This document shows, piece after piece, positions 25,458 to 32,783 of a stretch of DNA of 55,000 nucleotides. Source of the stretch: Clostridiales bacterium. Its GTDB lineage: Bacteria > Bacillota > Clostridia > Oscillospirales > Acutalibacteraceae. The DNA lies in assembly GCA_022799115.1 (NCBI GenBank), contig JAAWNT010000015.1:1-55000 (forward strand), read 5' to 3'. A program made the position numbers and the translations under genes. Each line of letters starts with the position of its first letter. The stretch's first letter is position 1. Below the pieces are notes generated by a model, which saw only the letters and a list, made by a program, of their open reading frames with translations, searched no databases and was not told where the DNA came from.

Positions 25458-25826
25458 TTACGAATTGGCGCCAATGGTAAACTCAGTGACTACGTTGCCA
25501 TTGACCAGGTGGTCGTTAACCACGCGCACGGCTTTTTCCGCCGTCATTTTCACATACGTAACCTTTTCCTGGTTTGGCAGGATCACCTCTACCACAGGCT
25601 CATACTGGCAGATGCCAATACAGCCGGTTTGGGTGATTGTCACATTTTTCAGGCCTCTTTTGGCCACTTCGTCCACAAAGGAGTTAAGAACGGGACGCGC
25701 GCCCGCTGCGATGCCGCAGGTAGCCATGCCCACCAGCACACGGATGGCGTCGCTCTTTTCCTCACGGATATTTATCTGGTTGCGGGCCTTGTCACGAATG
25801 GCCTGCAATTCTGCTAACGATTTCAT
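25458..25826 (-). CDS. hndB: Thioredoxin-like [2Fe-2S] ferredoxin subunit (HndB type)
   Basis: 122 residues. The sequence ATCGIAAGARPVLNSF (about 35-50) and QTGCIGICQYEPVVEV (about 75-91) supply the Cys ligands of a thioredoxin-like [2Fe-2S] fold, as in HndB. It lies between hndC and the ATPase gene. The start at 25826 overlaps the ATPase stop (ATGA) and has CGGAGGTG upstream; longer in-frame extensions run through the previous gene and are not credible. Confidence 0.88.
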   Translation of the reverse strand: MKSLAELQAIRDKARNQINIREEKSDAIRVLVGMATCGIAAGARPVLNSFVDEVAKRGLKNVTITQTGCIGICQYEPVVEVILPNQEKVTYVKMTAEKAVRVVNDHLVNGNVVTEFTIGANS

Positions 25827-26380
25827 GAAGTTGCACCTCCGAAAAGTAATTGGGTCTGTTCGCTGAGGTAATCCCCGATCCACTGGGTCACATCGGGAGC
25901 GTCCAGGGGAACCTCTTCCCCCAGCACCTGCCTTAGCTCCCGGGTATCCAGCGTGAAGGACGCCCCTCCAAGCTGACGCCGGAACAAAAAGTCCCGATCC
26001 GGGTTGCACTGTATGAGCAGACAGACGGTGGAATTGATATCCCCCAACGGGATCATATCCACACTGGAGGGGACAAAACAGGCGGTTACCCTGGTGCCCA
26101 CCCCGGGCGTGGAGTCGATAGAAAAGCTCCCGCCTGTCATCTCCGCCTCCATCTTAAACAGCGGCACTCCCAACCCCACCTTGCGGGTGGTGCGGGTGGT
26201 GTAAAAGGGATCGATCACATGAGCCACCTGGTCGGCGGTCATGCCCTTGCCGTCATCTACGATTTCAATGGTGAGCCGGTCCAGATCCAGATTCTCGGTA
26301 ACGAGAATCTGGGTGAGGCTTGCCCCGGCCGACAGGGAGTTCTGAGCAATATCCATCACATTGAGCGATAGCTCTCTCAT
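25823..26380 (-). CDS. Histidine-kinase-like ATP-binding protein in the hydrogenase operon
   Basis: 185 residues. A stand-alone HATPase_c domain: N-box DIAQNSLSAGA (about 11-21), IEIVDDGKGMT (about 38-48), DPFYTTR and GLGVPLFK, then a C-terminal 70 residues with no recognised domain. It lacks a phospho-accepting His domain, so it is not a classical sensor kinase; it could be an anti-sigma-like or protein-modifying factor. Such genes recur in clostridial hnd operons between the NuoE-like and HndB genes. It lies 5 bases from hndA and overlaps hndB by 4. Confidence 0.85.
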   Translation of the reverse strand: MRELSLNVMDIAQNSLSAGASLTQILVTENLDLDRLTIEIVDDGKGMTADQVAHVIDPFYTTRTTRKVGLGVPLFKMEAEMTGGSFSIDSTPGVGTRVTACFVPSSVDMIPLGDINSTVCLLIQCNPDRDFLFRRQLGGASFTLDTRELRQVLGEEVPLDAPDVTQWIGDYLSEQTQLLFGGATS

Positions 26381-26385
26381 TGGAT

Positions 26386-26883
26386 TTAATCCTGATATTT
26401 GGCCAAAATGCCGGGAATGTCATCCGGAGTCAGACGGCCGTACACATCGTCGTTGACCGTGAGAACCGGAGCCAGACCACAGGCGCCGATGCAACGGCAG
26501 GCGGTAAGGGAGAAGCGTCCGTCCTCCGTGCACTCTTCCGGCTGGATGCCCAGACGGGAGGAAAGTTCATCCACCAAGGCGCCCGCGCCCTTTACATAGC
26601 AGGCGGTGCCCAAGCAGACCGAAATGTTGTATTTTCCCTTGGGAGTCAGGGAGAACTGAGAATAGAAGGTGGCGACGCCAAAGACCTCTTCCAGGGAAAC
26701 CCCCAGTTTGTCCGCGACGATCTGCTGCACCTCCATGGGCAGATATCCGTAAACTTCTTGTGCCTCTTGTAGAACAGGCATCACGGCGCCTTGATCGCCC
26801 TTGTGCTTTTCGATGATTTTCAGCAGCTGTTCTTCCTGCTCTTTGGTTCCGCTGAACGGAATGTTGCTGATTCGCTTTTGCAT
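26386..26883 (-). CDS. hndA: NuoE-like hydrogenase subunit
   Basis: 165 residues, full length for the NuoE/HndA family. An N-terminal helical domain (QEAQEVYGYLPMEVQQIVA) is followed by a thioredoxin-like [2Fe-2S] domain with Cys in SVCLGTACYVKG (about 89-100) and TACRCIGACGLAP (about 128-140). It relays electrons between the NuoF-like subunit and the catalytic subunit. First gene of the operon; start supported by AAGGAGG 7 bases upstream. A Rex operator lies in its leader at 26936-26953. Confidence 0.94.
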   Translation of the reverse strand: MQKRISNIPFSGTKEQEEQLLKIIEKHKGDQGAVMPVLQEAQEVYGYLPMEVQQIVADKLGVSLEEVFGVATFYSQFSLTPKGKYNISVCLGTACYVKGAGALVDELSSRLGIQPEECTEDGRFSLTACRCIGACGLAPVLTVNDDVYGRLTPDDIPGILAKYQD

Positions 26884-26935
26884 TATGTATCCTCCTTGCG
26901 GATTGTCTTGAATGGATTTCCTGATTTTGTTCGCA

Positions 26936-26953
26936 TTGTTAAGGACGTAACAA
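26936..26953. promoter_or_regulatory. Rex operator of the hydrogenase operon
   Basis: TTGTTAAGGACGTAACAA matches the Firmicute Rex box TTGTTAANNNNTTAACAA at every defined position but one. It lies 53 bases upstream of the hndA ATG and about 30 bases after the -10 box, so bound Rex would block elongation or promoter escape. Rex leaves DNA when NADH/NAD+ is high, which would induce the hydrogenase. No rex gene is in the window. Confidence 0.8.
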
Positions 26954-26982
26954 ACGGATTTTCTACAATCGCAACTTACAAA

Positions 26983-27011
26983 ATTATATCTGATTTTCGA
27001 CATAAAATCCA
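26983..27011 (-). promoter_or_regulatory. Promoter of the hnd operon
   Basis: On the minus strand TGGATT (27006-27011), 17 bases, TATAAT (26983-26988). The -35 is poor, the -10 perfect. The remaining gap to 27302 is AT-rich without a recognised gene. Confidence 0.55.
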
Positions 27012-27302
27012 CAAGCCCGACAAATGTACCCATAGAAAAACCGCTGTGATAATTGGCCAAATGCAACAATCTTCTGTCGGTGTGTTTCAGGCCAGACGCC
27101 GGATGAAACCCCTGCGTTACTTTTCCTGTTTATGCAATTTATGAAAACCAAATAAATTTCATGCACCCTTATTATATCGCAGCCTTCTCTTCATTGCAAT
27201 ATAAATATATTATTTGTTGTAATATTACATTTTTTGTCAGTTTGCTACGGATCCAACGATATCGTTTTCTTGTACAACCAAATGTTCACGCCCTCCTCCC
27301 CA

Positions 27303-27566
27303 TCAAAACAAATCGTGGATCAGTCTAGCTCCCAGGCGGATCCCCTGCTGAAATCGAATAAACGCCTCCTCTTTTATCAGGCAATCCTCCATATAAAGCA
27401 GTTGGCTTAACAGCTTCTTCTGCTCTTTGCTGAGCTGATTGCTCAGTTTTTCTTCCAGCAGAATTGACGTTTTCAAGGCGCGACGATAGCGCTGGTTGAT
27501 GGGAAACCGTTCTTCCGGTTGAATCTTCCCCAGATACAGTTGCCGCAGAATGTTGCTTTTTTTCAT
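27303..27566 (-). CDS. Small helical protein, DUF6809-like
   Basis: 87 residues, almost entirely charged amphipathic helix. It begins MKKSNILRQLYLGKIQPEE and continues with LLEEKLSNQLSKEQKKLLSQLL, the pattern I associate with the DUF6809 family of short clostridial proteins. Function unknown. The ATG at 27566 has AAAGGGTG upstream; an ATG seven codons earlier has no site. It stands alone between the two hydrogenase operons. Confidence 0.6.
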   Translation of the reverse strand: MKKSNILRQLYLGKIQPEERFPINQRYRRALKTSILLEEKLSNQLSKEQKKLLSQLLYMEDCLIKEEAFIRFQQGIRLGARLIHDLF

Positions 27567-27696
27567 GTTAGACACCCTTTCTTTCATCTTCTATGTATGG
27601 GAGTGACCGATTTACAGTCACGCGCTCTCTCATATCAATCACGGAGAAGATAAAAGCGGTTGCAGGCATCTAATCCGGTGAGCCGCTTGCCTTGCA

Positions 27697-27739
27697 GAAA
27701 AAACGCCGCAATCCCCTTGCCCGGAAGGAGTTTGCGGCG
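27697..27739 (-). terminator. Terminator of the sensory hydrogenase operon
   Basis: On the minus strand CGCCGCAA and TTGCGGCG (27732-27739 with 27704-27711) form a stem followed by TTTTTTC. It lies 9 bases beyond the PHP gene stop. Confidence 0.8.
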
Positions 27740-27748
27740 GACTATCCC

Positions 27749-28483
27749 TCAGCGTTCCCAAAAAACCGGGATTTCTCCACGGAGGGCTTTGATTAAGCAG
27801 GAGGCATTGGCCTGAGGCAAATCAATCCAAGGGCCATTGGGGGGCATTTGCTCTAAATAATGCGCGTCGGAGTTCTGTAATAAAAGCATCCCCGCAAGCT
27901 CCGGATTGGTTTGAAGCAGCCGAGGGACATCCCCTCTCACGGTGATTTCTGCCGTGTGAAAGTCGGCTTCCGGCGGGATAGCTCCCAGCGAATTGAGCAC
28001 GCTATAGGAGTCTTTATCAATGTGGGCGGGAAACGCGACACCCTCAAATTCCCTCACCAGCCGGGAAACGGCGCTCACGCTGATATCCGCTGCGCCGATC
28101 AGCAAAACGTCCTCCCGGCCGATTTCCTCATCCCGGGCGTCTCTCACGATCTGCTCTCCGAAGATCTCCGGCCGATTTGGGATTTTGGGCGAATGTTCCT
28201 TGACATAACGCCCAAACGCTTCCGCTCCCTCCACCGTCTGAAACAGGCAGACTACATGAGCCTCCTCACTGGTACACAGTTCCATGCCCGGTATCACCAC
28301 AATCCCCGCCTGATTTCCCACCTCAACCGCCGCACGGCAGTTGAGACAGGAATTGTGATCGGTGAGTGCGATCATATCCATTCCATTGAGCATGGCCATA
28401 TGAACCAAATTATTCGGGGTCATATCCTGATCCCCACAGGGAGAGAGACAGGAGTGCAGGTGCAGGTCATAATACATTCTCAT
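27749..28483 (-). CDS. PHP-domain phosphoesterase-like protein
   Basis: 244 residues. PHP metal-binding motifs: DLHLHSCLSPCGD (about 6-18), LTDHNSCLNC (about 40-49), IPGMELCT with Glu, HIDKDSYS and NSDAHYLEQ. The family hydrolyses phosphate esters using three metals; substrates range from histidinol phosphate to nucleotides, and none can be chosen here. Last gene of an operon with two DRTGG proteins, an ATPase and a sensory hydrogenase. Overlaps the upstream DRTGG gene by 4 bases. Confidence 0.87.
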   Translation of the reverse strand: MRMYYDLHLHSCLSPCGDQDMTPNNLVHMAMLNGMDMIALTDHNSCLNCRAAVEVGNQAGIVVIPGMELCTSEEAHVVCLFQTVEGAEAFGRYVKEHSPKIPNRPEIFGEQIVRDARDEEIGREDVLLIGAADISVSAVSRLVREFEGVAFPAHIDKDSYSVLNSLGAIPPEADFHTAEITVRGDVPRLLQTNPELAGMLLLQNSDAHYLEQMPPNGPWIDLPQANASCLIKALRGEIPVFWER

Positions 28484-28812
28484 GACAGCAGTTCTGCGAC
28501 ACGCAGGGCCAGACAGTAGCTGTTCTCTTCACTGGCCAACACCGCCACTCCCTGCTGATCCGCTTTGGCCTTGGCGTCTTCGTCCAGCCAAGCGTTCTCT
28601 GCAAGAATGATGCAGGAGGTATCGGCCAGAGCCGCTACCCCGATGGCATTGAGATTACCCATTACCGTGATCCAGACATCCCCCTCTCTGGCGCGCCCCA
28701 TCACCCAGCTGAGCAAGTCTCCAATATAGCAGCCGGTCACCTCCCGGGTTAGCCCGCCGGCACCCGCCAGCTCCTTAAGAGAGAGCCTTTCTCCCAGTTC
28801 CCGCACGGTCAT
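28480..28812 (-). CDS. DRTGG-domain protein (copy 1)
   Basis: 110 residues, a single DRTGG-type domain: LSLKELAGAGGLTREVTGCYIGDLLSWVMG, then VWITVMGNLNAIGVAALADTSCIILAEN and VLASEENSYCLALRVAELL. DRTGG domains occur in phosphotransacetylases and CBS proteins and are thought to bind small ligands. Homologous to the DRTGG protein at 30846-31196 in the same operon. The start has GAAAGGACGATC upstream. Confidence 0.8.
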   Translation of the reverse strand: MTVRELGERLSLKELAGAGGLTREVTGCYIGDLLSWVMGRAREGDVWITVMGNLNAIGVAALADTSCIILAENAWLDEDAKAKADQQGVAVLASEENSYCLALRVAELLS

Positions 28813-29025
28813 CTTTGATCGTCCTTTCGTTGCTTTGTTTTAATATTCCCACCGCCCGCTCCCTCACCAAAGCAGGACGGATTCTTTTCAGGCGTATTTC
28901 TAAATAAGCTCCCTATCTCTCCCAGCAGAAGCGTTGCAGACAGAGAATAGGAAACGAATATTCTCCCCCTCTTCATCCGAAGCCTATTTTTCCTGTTTAA
29001 TGTCCGGATAAGGGAGCTTTCCGGC

Positions 29026-30408
29026 TTATTCACTTTCGAATTCGTGGCTGCCGGGCGATTCTTTGGGACCTTCGCCGTTTACCGTCGCTCCCTTGAAGTT
29101 CGGCTCCTCGCCGTGATGGGGGACGAAACCGCCGATCGAGGACAAGGTGCTGGCCAGGTCCTGAATCTGCTCCCGCATGACAAAGATACAGTCGCTTTTT
29201 CGGGCCAAGCCTTTAACCATATCCTCCGCCAATGCCCGGCAGGAGGGCGCGCCGCAGGAGCCGCAGTCCAATCCTGGCAGATCTTTGCAGATGTCGTCAA
29301 TTTCTTCCATCATGCGCATGGCCTCTTCCAAGTCCGAAGATAACTTGAGCACAGGGGCAAATTCCAGCTCGCCTTCCCATTTGATCTTATCGGGAACCGC
29401 GCCGGGAAGATGGTTCTGAGACACCGGCAAATACCGGCGCAGCCGCTGGATGCGTGCCTTGGCCACATAAGCGTTCTCCACCCCAAGCACGCCGCCCACA
29501 CAGCCGCCGGAACAGGCGTTGAGCTCAATAAAATCCAGCTCCCGGATGCGCTCGTCTTCCAGCTCCTCCAGCACACGGATGACGTTTTCAATACCATCCG
29601 CCGCCAGATATTTTTCATCCAGAAGCGCGGCGGATTCCCCGCCGCTGCCCGCCCAACTGACCCCGATGACTCCGGACTGGGAAATGGGCTCCACCTCGGT
29701 GAGCTTATCCATCGTGTGGGACAGCTTGGGAAAAATCTCGCTGATGGCGATAGCCCCATCCAAATAGGAACGCTGCTGTCCAATGGGCACCTTGATATCG
29801 GTGACCTTTGCCGGGCAGGGGGTGATGAAAAACGCGCCGATCTCCGACATGGGGAGCCCGGTCTTTTCGGCGGCCTCCTGTTTGGCCATCAGAGCGGCGG
29901 TTTCCATCGGCGCTTTGAGCTGAAGAACATGCTCGCACAGGTCGGGAAAACGCACCCGGATCAGGCGCACCACAGCAGGGCAGGCCGAGCTAATCACCGG
30001 TTTCTTGAGGGTTCCGGTGTTCATCAGCTTGCGGGTAGCGTCGCTGACGATCTCCGCTCCCCGGGACACCTCGAACACATCGTCAAATCCCATATGCTTG
30101 AGGCCGGTGAGCACGATGTCGATATCATCCAGATTATTGAATTGTCCAAATAGGGAGGGCGCCGGTACTGCAATCTTATATTTAAAACCTTCTATGGCGG
30201 ACAACGGATCGCTTTTGGCCTTTTTGGCGTGATGCGGGCACACCCGGATACATTCGCCGCAGTCAATGCACCGCTCTGAAATAATCTGCGCCTTGCCATC
30301 CCGGACACGGATAGCCTCGGTGGGGCAGCGTTTGATGCAGTTGGTGCAGCCCAGACATTTGCCGGCGTCCAGCGTCACGGAATGAAAAAATCTATCCACT
30401 GTTATCAC
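29026..30408 (-). CDS. Sensory-type [FeFe] hydrogenase (HydS-like)
   Basis: 460 residues. Two N-terminal [4Fe-4S] motifs (CLGCTNCIKRC, CIDCGECIRVC), an H-cluster domain (about 78-330), and a C-terminal [4Fe-4S] site (DCGSCGAPSC, Cys382/385/390 and Cys407). All four H-cluster Cys are kept (143, 198, 299, 303). The catalytic surroundings are changed: SSACP in place of TSCCP (proton-relay Cys to Ala142), TPCPAK in place of MPCxxK, and NACSGGC in place of MACPGGC. These are hallmarks of sensory group C/D enzymes, which bind H2 and signal rather than turn over. No PAS domain; the tail is low-complexity. The operon context (DRTGG, HATPase, PHP) fits signalling. Confidence 0.87.
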   Translation of the reverse strand: MITVDRFFHSVTLDAGKCLGCTNCIKRCPTEAIRVRDGKAQIISERCIDCGECIRVCPHHAKKAKSDPLSAIEGFKYKIAVPAPSLFGQFNNLDDIDIVLTGLKHMGFDDVFEVSRGAEIVSDATRKLMNTGTLKKPVISSACPAVVRLIRVRFPDLCEHVLQLKAPMETAALMAKQEAAEKTGLPMSEIGAFFITPCPAKVTDIKVPIGQQRSYLDGAIAISEIFPKLSHTMDKLTEVEPISQSGVIGVSWAGSGGESAALLDEKYLAADGIENVIRVLEELEDERIRELDFIELNACSGGCVGGVLGVENAYVAKARIQRLRRYLPVSQNHLPGAVPDKIKWEGELEFAPVLKLSSDLEEAMRMMEEIDDICKDLPGLDCGSCGAPSCRALAEDMVKGLARKSDCIFVMREQIQDLASTLSSIGGFVPHHGEEPNFKGATVNGEGPKESPGSHEFESE

Positions 30409-30423
30409 CTTCTGTGCTATGTA

Positions 30424-30849
30424 CTATTCTTTTACATGTACCGACAGATACATATCGGTGCCCTTGCCAATTTCGGTTTCTATTCTCATTTCATCGGTGT
30501 ACTTTTTGATGTTTGGCAGTCCCATTCCCGCGCCAAAACCCAGAGAACGCACGTTGTCCGGGGCGGTGGAATATCCCTCCTGCATGGCTTTTTCCACATC
30601 GGGAATCCCAGGTCCCTGATCCTTCATCTGGATATCCACCCGGTCGGGATAAATCTGAACCTGTGCCACACCCCCGTTTGCGTGGATCACCATATTGATT
30701 TCCGCTTCGTACATGGCGATGGCCACCCGGCGGATGGCGTCGGAATTATAGCCAAGCTGCTTTAATTTGCGTTTGACCTCGCTGGAGGCCTCGCCCGCCC
30801 GGGTGAAATCATCCCCCGGCACATCGTAATGAAGGTTGATGCTGCTCAT
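30424..30849 (-). CDS. Anti-sigma-factor-like ATPase (RsbW/SpoIIAB type)
   Basis: 141 residues. HATPase_c fold with N-box AMYEAEINMVIHANGG (about 45-60), the VDIQMKDQGPGIPDVEKAM motif and GFGAGMGLPNIKKY (about 104-117). The size and motif spacing match the serine kinase/anti-sigma family that binds sigma factors or phosphorylates STAS partners. No sigma factor or STAS gene is adjacent; the likely partners are the HydS-like or DRTGG proteins. 15 bases upstream of the HydS-like gene. Confidence 0.85.
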   Translation of the reverse strand: MSSINLHYDVPGDDFTRAGEASSEVKRKLKQLGYNSDAIRRVAIAMYEAEINMVIHANGGVAQVQIYPDRVDIQMKDQGPGIPDVEKAMQEGYSTAPDNVRSLGFGAGMGLPNIKKYTDEMRIETEIGKGTDMYLSVHVKE

Positions 30850-31196
30850 TCGTTTTCACAGCCTCCTCGCAATCCGCTGGAATACAGCTTGCCGCAGGCG
30901 GTAAACAGGCGGAAGTGGGTTTTCAGCAGGGTGATGTCCATATCCTTGGCCAGGTCGATCACCGATTGGTCCGGCACCTTGCCCCGGACAAACACGATAC
31001 ATCGCATATCCATCATTTCAGCGGTGCGCACCACCTGGGGATTCAGAAGCCCGGTGAGCAGCACCGACTGATCTTTGACATAAGCCAGCACATCGCTCAT
31101 CATATCGCTGCCGCACGCGGTTTTTACCTCCACGTCCAAATCTGCGGCCGTGATGATATCCGCCTCTAAAATCTTTATGATATCTCTGACAATCAT
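30846..31196 (-). CDS. DRTGG-domain protein (copy 2)
   Basis: 116 residues, a single DRTGG-type domain: VRDIIKILEADIITAADLD, VKTACGSDMMSDVLAYV, LLTGLLNPQVVRTAEMMDMRCIVF. First gene of the five-gene operon; overlaps the ATPase gene by 4 bases (ATGA). Likely ligand-binding partner in the same sensory system. The start has GGGAGGAAAAACAG upstream. Confidence 0.82.
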   Translation of the reverse strand: MIVRDIIKILEADIITAADLDVEVKTACGSDMMSDVLAYVKDQSVLLTGLLNPQVVRTAEMMDMRCIVFVRGKVPDQSVIDLAKDMDITLLKTHFRLFTACGKLYSSGLRGGCENE

Positions 31197-31254
31197 CTGT
31201 TTTTCCTCCCGATTGATTTTTCTCGGTTTGCTGAGTTCTAATTGCTTCGATTAT

Positions 31255-31282
31255 ATTATACCATAATAACATGCGTTATCAA
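31255..31282 (-). promoter_or_regulatory. Promoter and possible operator of the sensory hydrogenase operon
   Basis: On the minus strand TTGATA (31277-31282), 16 bases, TATAAT (31255-31260). The spacer contains inverted arms ATAAC-N4-GTTAT (plus 31266-31279), suggesting a repressor site. It does not match the Rex box. Confidence 0.6.
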
Positions 31283-31415
31283 ATAGGATTTGTATAATCG
31301 TACGAAATATGTCGATATTTTGACAATCTGTCCTCCATAGAAAGACACATGCCGTCTCTTTGTCTAATTTGTCCTCAAAAGGCGACCTTGTCCGACTCAT
31401 TTTATAAATTATTCA

Positions 31416-31444
31416 TTGACTTAGCCGAATGGAAACACTATAAT
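31416..31444 (+). promoter_or_regulatory. Promoter of serC-serA
   Basis: TTGACT (31416-31421), 17 bases, TATAAT (31439-31444). The leader to the serC ATG is about 140 bases. It holds a GCGC/GCGC hairpin near 31535-31560 but no T-box core, so any attenuation mechanism is unproven. Confidence 0.7.
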
Positions 31445-31594
31445 ATTTTCATACACCCGCTTTGAAAGGGACGCTGCGGCTACTCTTGAAAGCGGTTAAT
31501 GGCATTGACTGTGGAATCTTTCCAACCAGCCTGCCGTCGCGCAGTGTTCACGCCGCGCAATCCGATACACCATATCTTTATTGGAGGGTTATTA

Positions 31595-32680
31595 ATGAAA
31601 CGTGTTTACAATTTTTCCGCCGGTCCATCCATGCTGCCGGAGTCTGTTCTCAAAACTGCCGCCGAGGAAATGCTCGACTATCAGGGCAGCGGCCAGTCCG
31701 TGATGGAGATGTCCCACCGCTCCAAGGTGTACGATTCCATCATCAAGGGCGCGGAAAGCCTGCTGCGTGAAGTGATGAATATCCCTGATAATTACAAGGT
31801 CCTGTTTTTACAGGGAGGCGCCTCTTCCCAGTTCGCCATGATTCCTCTGAATCTGATGAACGGCAGCGGTAAGGCCGACTATGTGCTCACCGGCCAGTGG
31901 GCCACAAAAGCATATAAGGAGGCCGCCCGTTACGGCGAAGCCAACGCGGTGGCTTCTTCCAAGGATAAGACCTTCTCCTATATTCCCAAGCTGGATCCCG
32001 CTACCTTTACCAAGGACGCGGATTACTTCCACATCTGCATGAACAATACCATTTACGGCACCAAATACCACACCTTGCCGGAAACCGGCAACGTGCCTTT
32101 GGTGGCGGATATTTCTTCCTGCATTCTCTCGGAGCCCATCGACGTTTCCAAGTTTGGCGTGCTGTATGCCGGCGCTCAGAAGAACATGGCTCCCGCAGGA
32201 TTGACCGTGGTCATTATTCGTGAAGACTTGATCGGCAAGGCCCGCGACATCACTCCCACCATGTTTAACTACCAGACCCACGCGGACAACGATTCCATGT
32301 TCAACACTCCGCCCTGCTACACCATTTATATCTGCAAGCTGGTGCTGGAATGGATCAAAAACGAGGTGGGCGGCTTAGAGAAGATGAAGGAGCGCAACGA
32401 GGCCAAGGCCAAACTGCTGTATGATTTCCTGGATCAATCCAAGCTGTTTAAGGGCACCGTGGTTCCCGAGGACCGTTCATTGATGAACATTCCCTTTATC
32501 ACCGGCGACGAGGAGATGGACGCCAAGTTTGTCAAAGCTGCCACTGAGAATGGCTTTGTCAATCTGAAGGGCCATCGTTCCGTGGGCGGAATGCGCGCCT
32601 CCATCTACAACGCCATGCCCATAGAAGGTGTGGAGAAGCTGGTAGCCTTCATGAAGAAGTTTGAAGAGGAAAACGCATAA
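31595..32680 (+). CDS. serC: Phosphoserine aminotransferase
   Basis: 361 residues, full family length. Landmarks: VYNFSAGPSMLPESVL at the start, QGGASSQFAMIPLNLM (about 72-87), and the PLP lysine in YAGAQKNMAPAGLT (about 189-202), with GHRSVGGMRASIYNAMP near the end. It transfers an amino group from glutamate to 3-phosphohydroxypyruvate. The frame stays open 32 codons upstream, but the ATG at 31595 has TGGAGGG 7 bases before it and gives the family N-terminus. First of a two-gene serine operon; serB is absent. Confidence 0.96.
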   Translation: MKRVYNFSAGPSMLPESVLKTAAEEMLDYQGSGQSVMEMSHRSKVYDSIIKGAESLLREVMNIPDNYKVLFLQGGASSQFAMIPLNLMNGSGKADYVLTGQWATKAYKEAARYGEANAVASSKDKTFSYIPKLDPATFTKDADYFHICMNNTIYGTKYHTLPETGNVPLVADISSCILSEPIDVSKFGVLYAGAQKNMAPAGLTVVIIREDLIGKARDITPTMFNYQTHADNDSMFNTPPCYTIYICKLVLEWIKNEVGGLEKMKERNEAKAKLLYDFLDQSKLFKGTVVPEDRSLMNIPFITGDEEMDAKFVKAATENGFVNLKGHRSVGGMRASIYNAMPIEGVEKLVAFMKKFEEENA

Positions 32681-32783
32681 GCCGCACATTTGTGTGAGGA
32701 ATCCCCTTTTCATTTTAGATTCATCGGGATGGGGCGGGCCGTGTGCCTGCCTCTCCCCTATTTTAGAGTAAGGTGTGATAATC

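Noticed and set aside
28809-29033. Open frame of 74 codons between the DRTGG and HydS-like genes (minus strand)
   Set aside because: It overlaps both neighbours, starts with a GTG lacking a ribosome site and has no recognisable product. I leave the 213-base gap as non-coding.
31445-31594. T-box or serine riboswitch in the serC leader
   Set aside because: No T-box core sequence (TGGNACCGCG) or terminator/antiterminator pair is visible in the 140-base leader.
31499-31594. N-terminal extension of SerC by 32 codons
   Set aside because: The frame is open, but the extension has no ribosome site, is not part of the family, and the ATG at 31595 has a good one.
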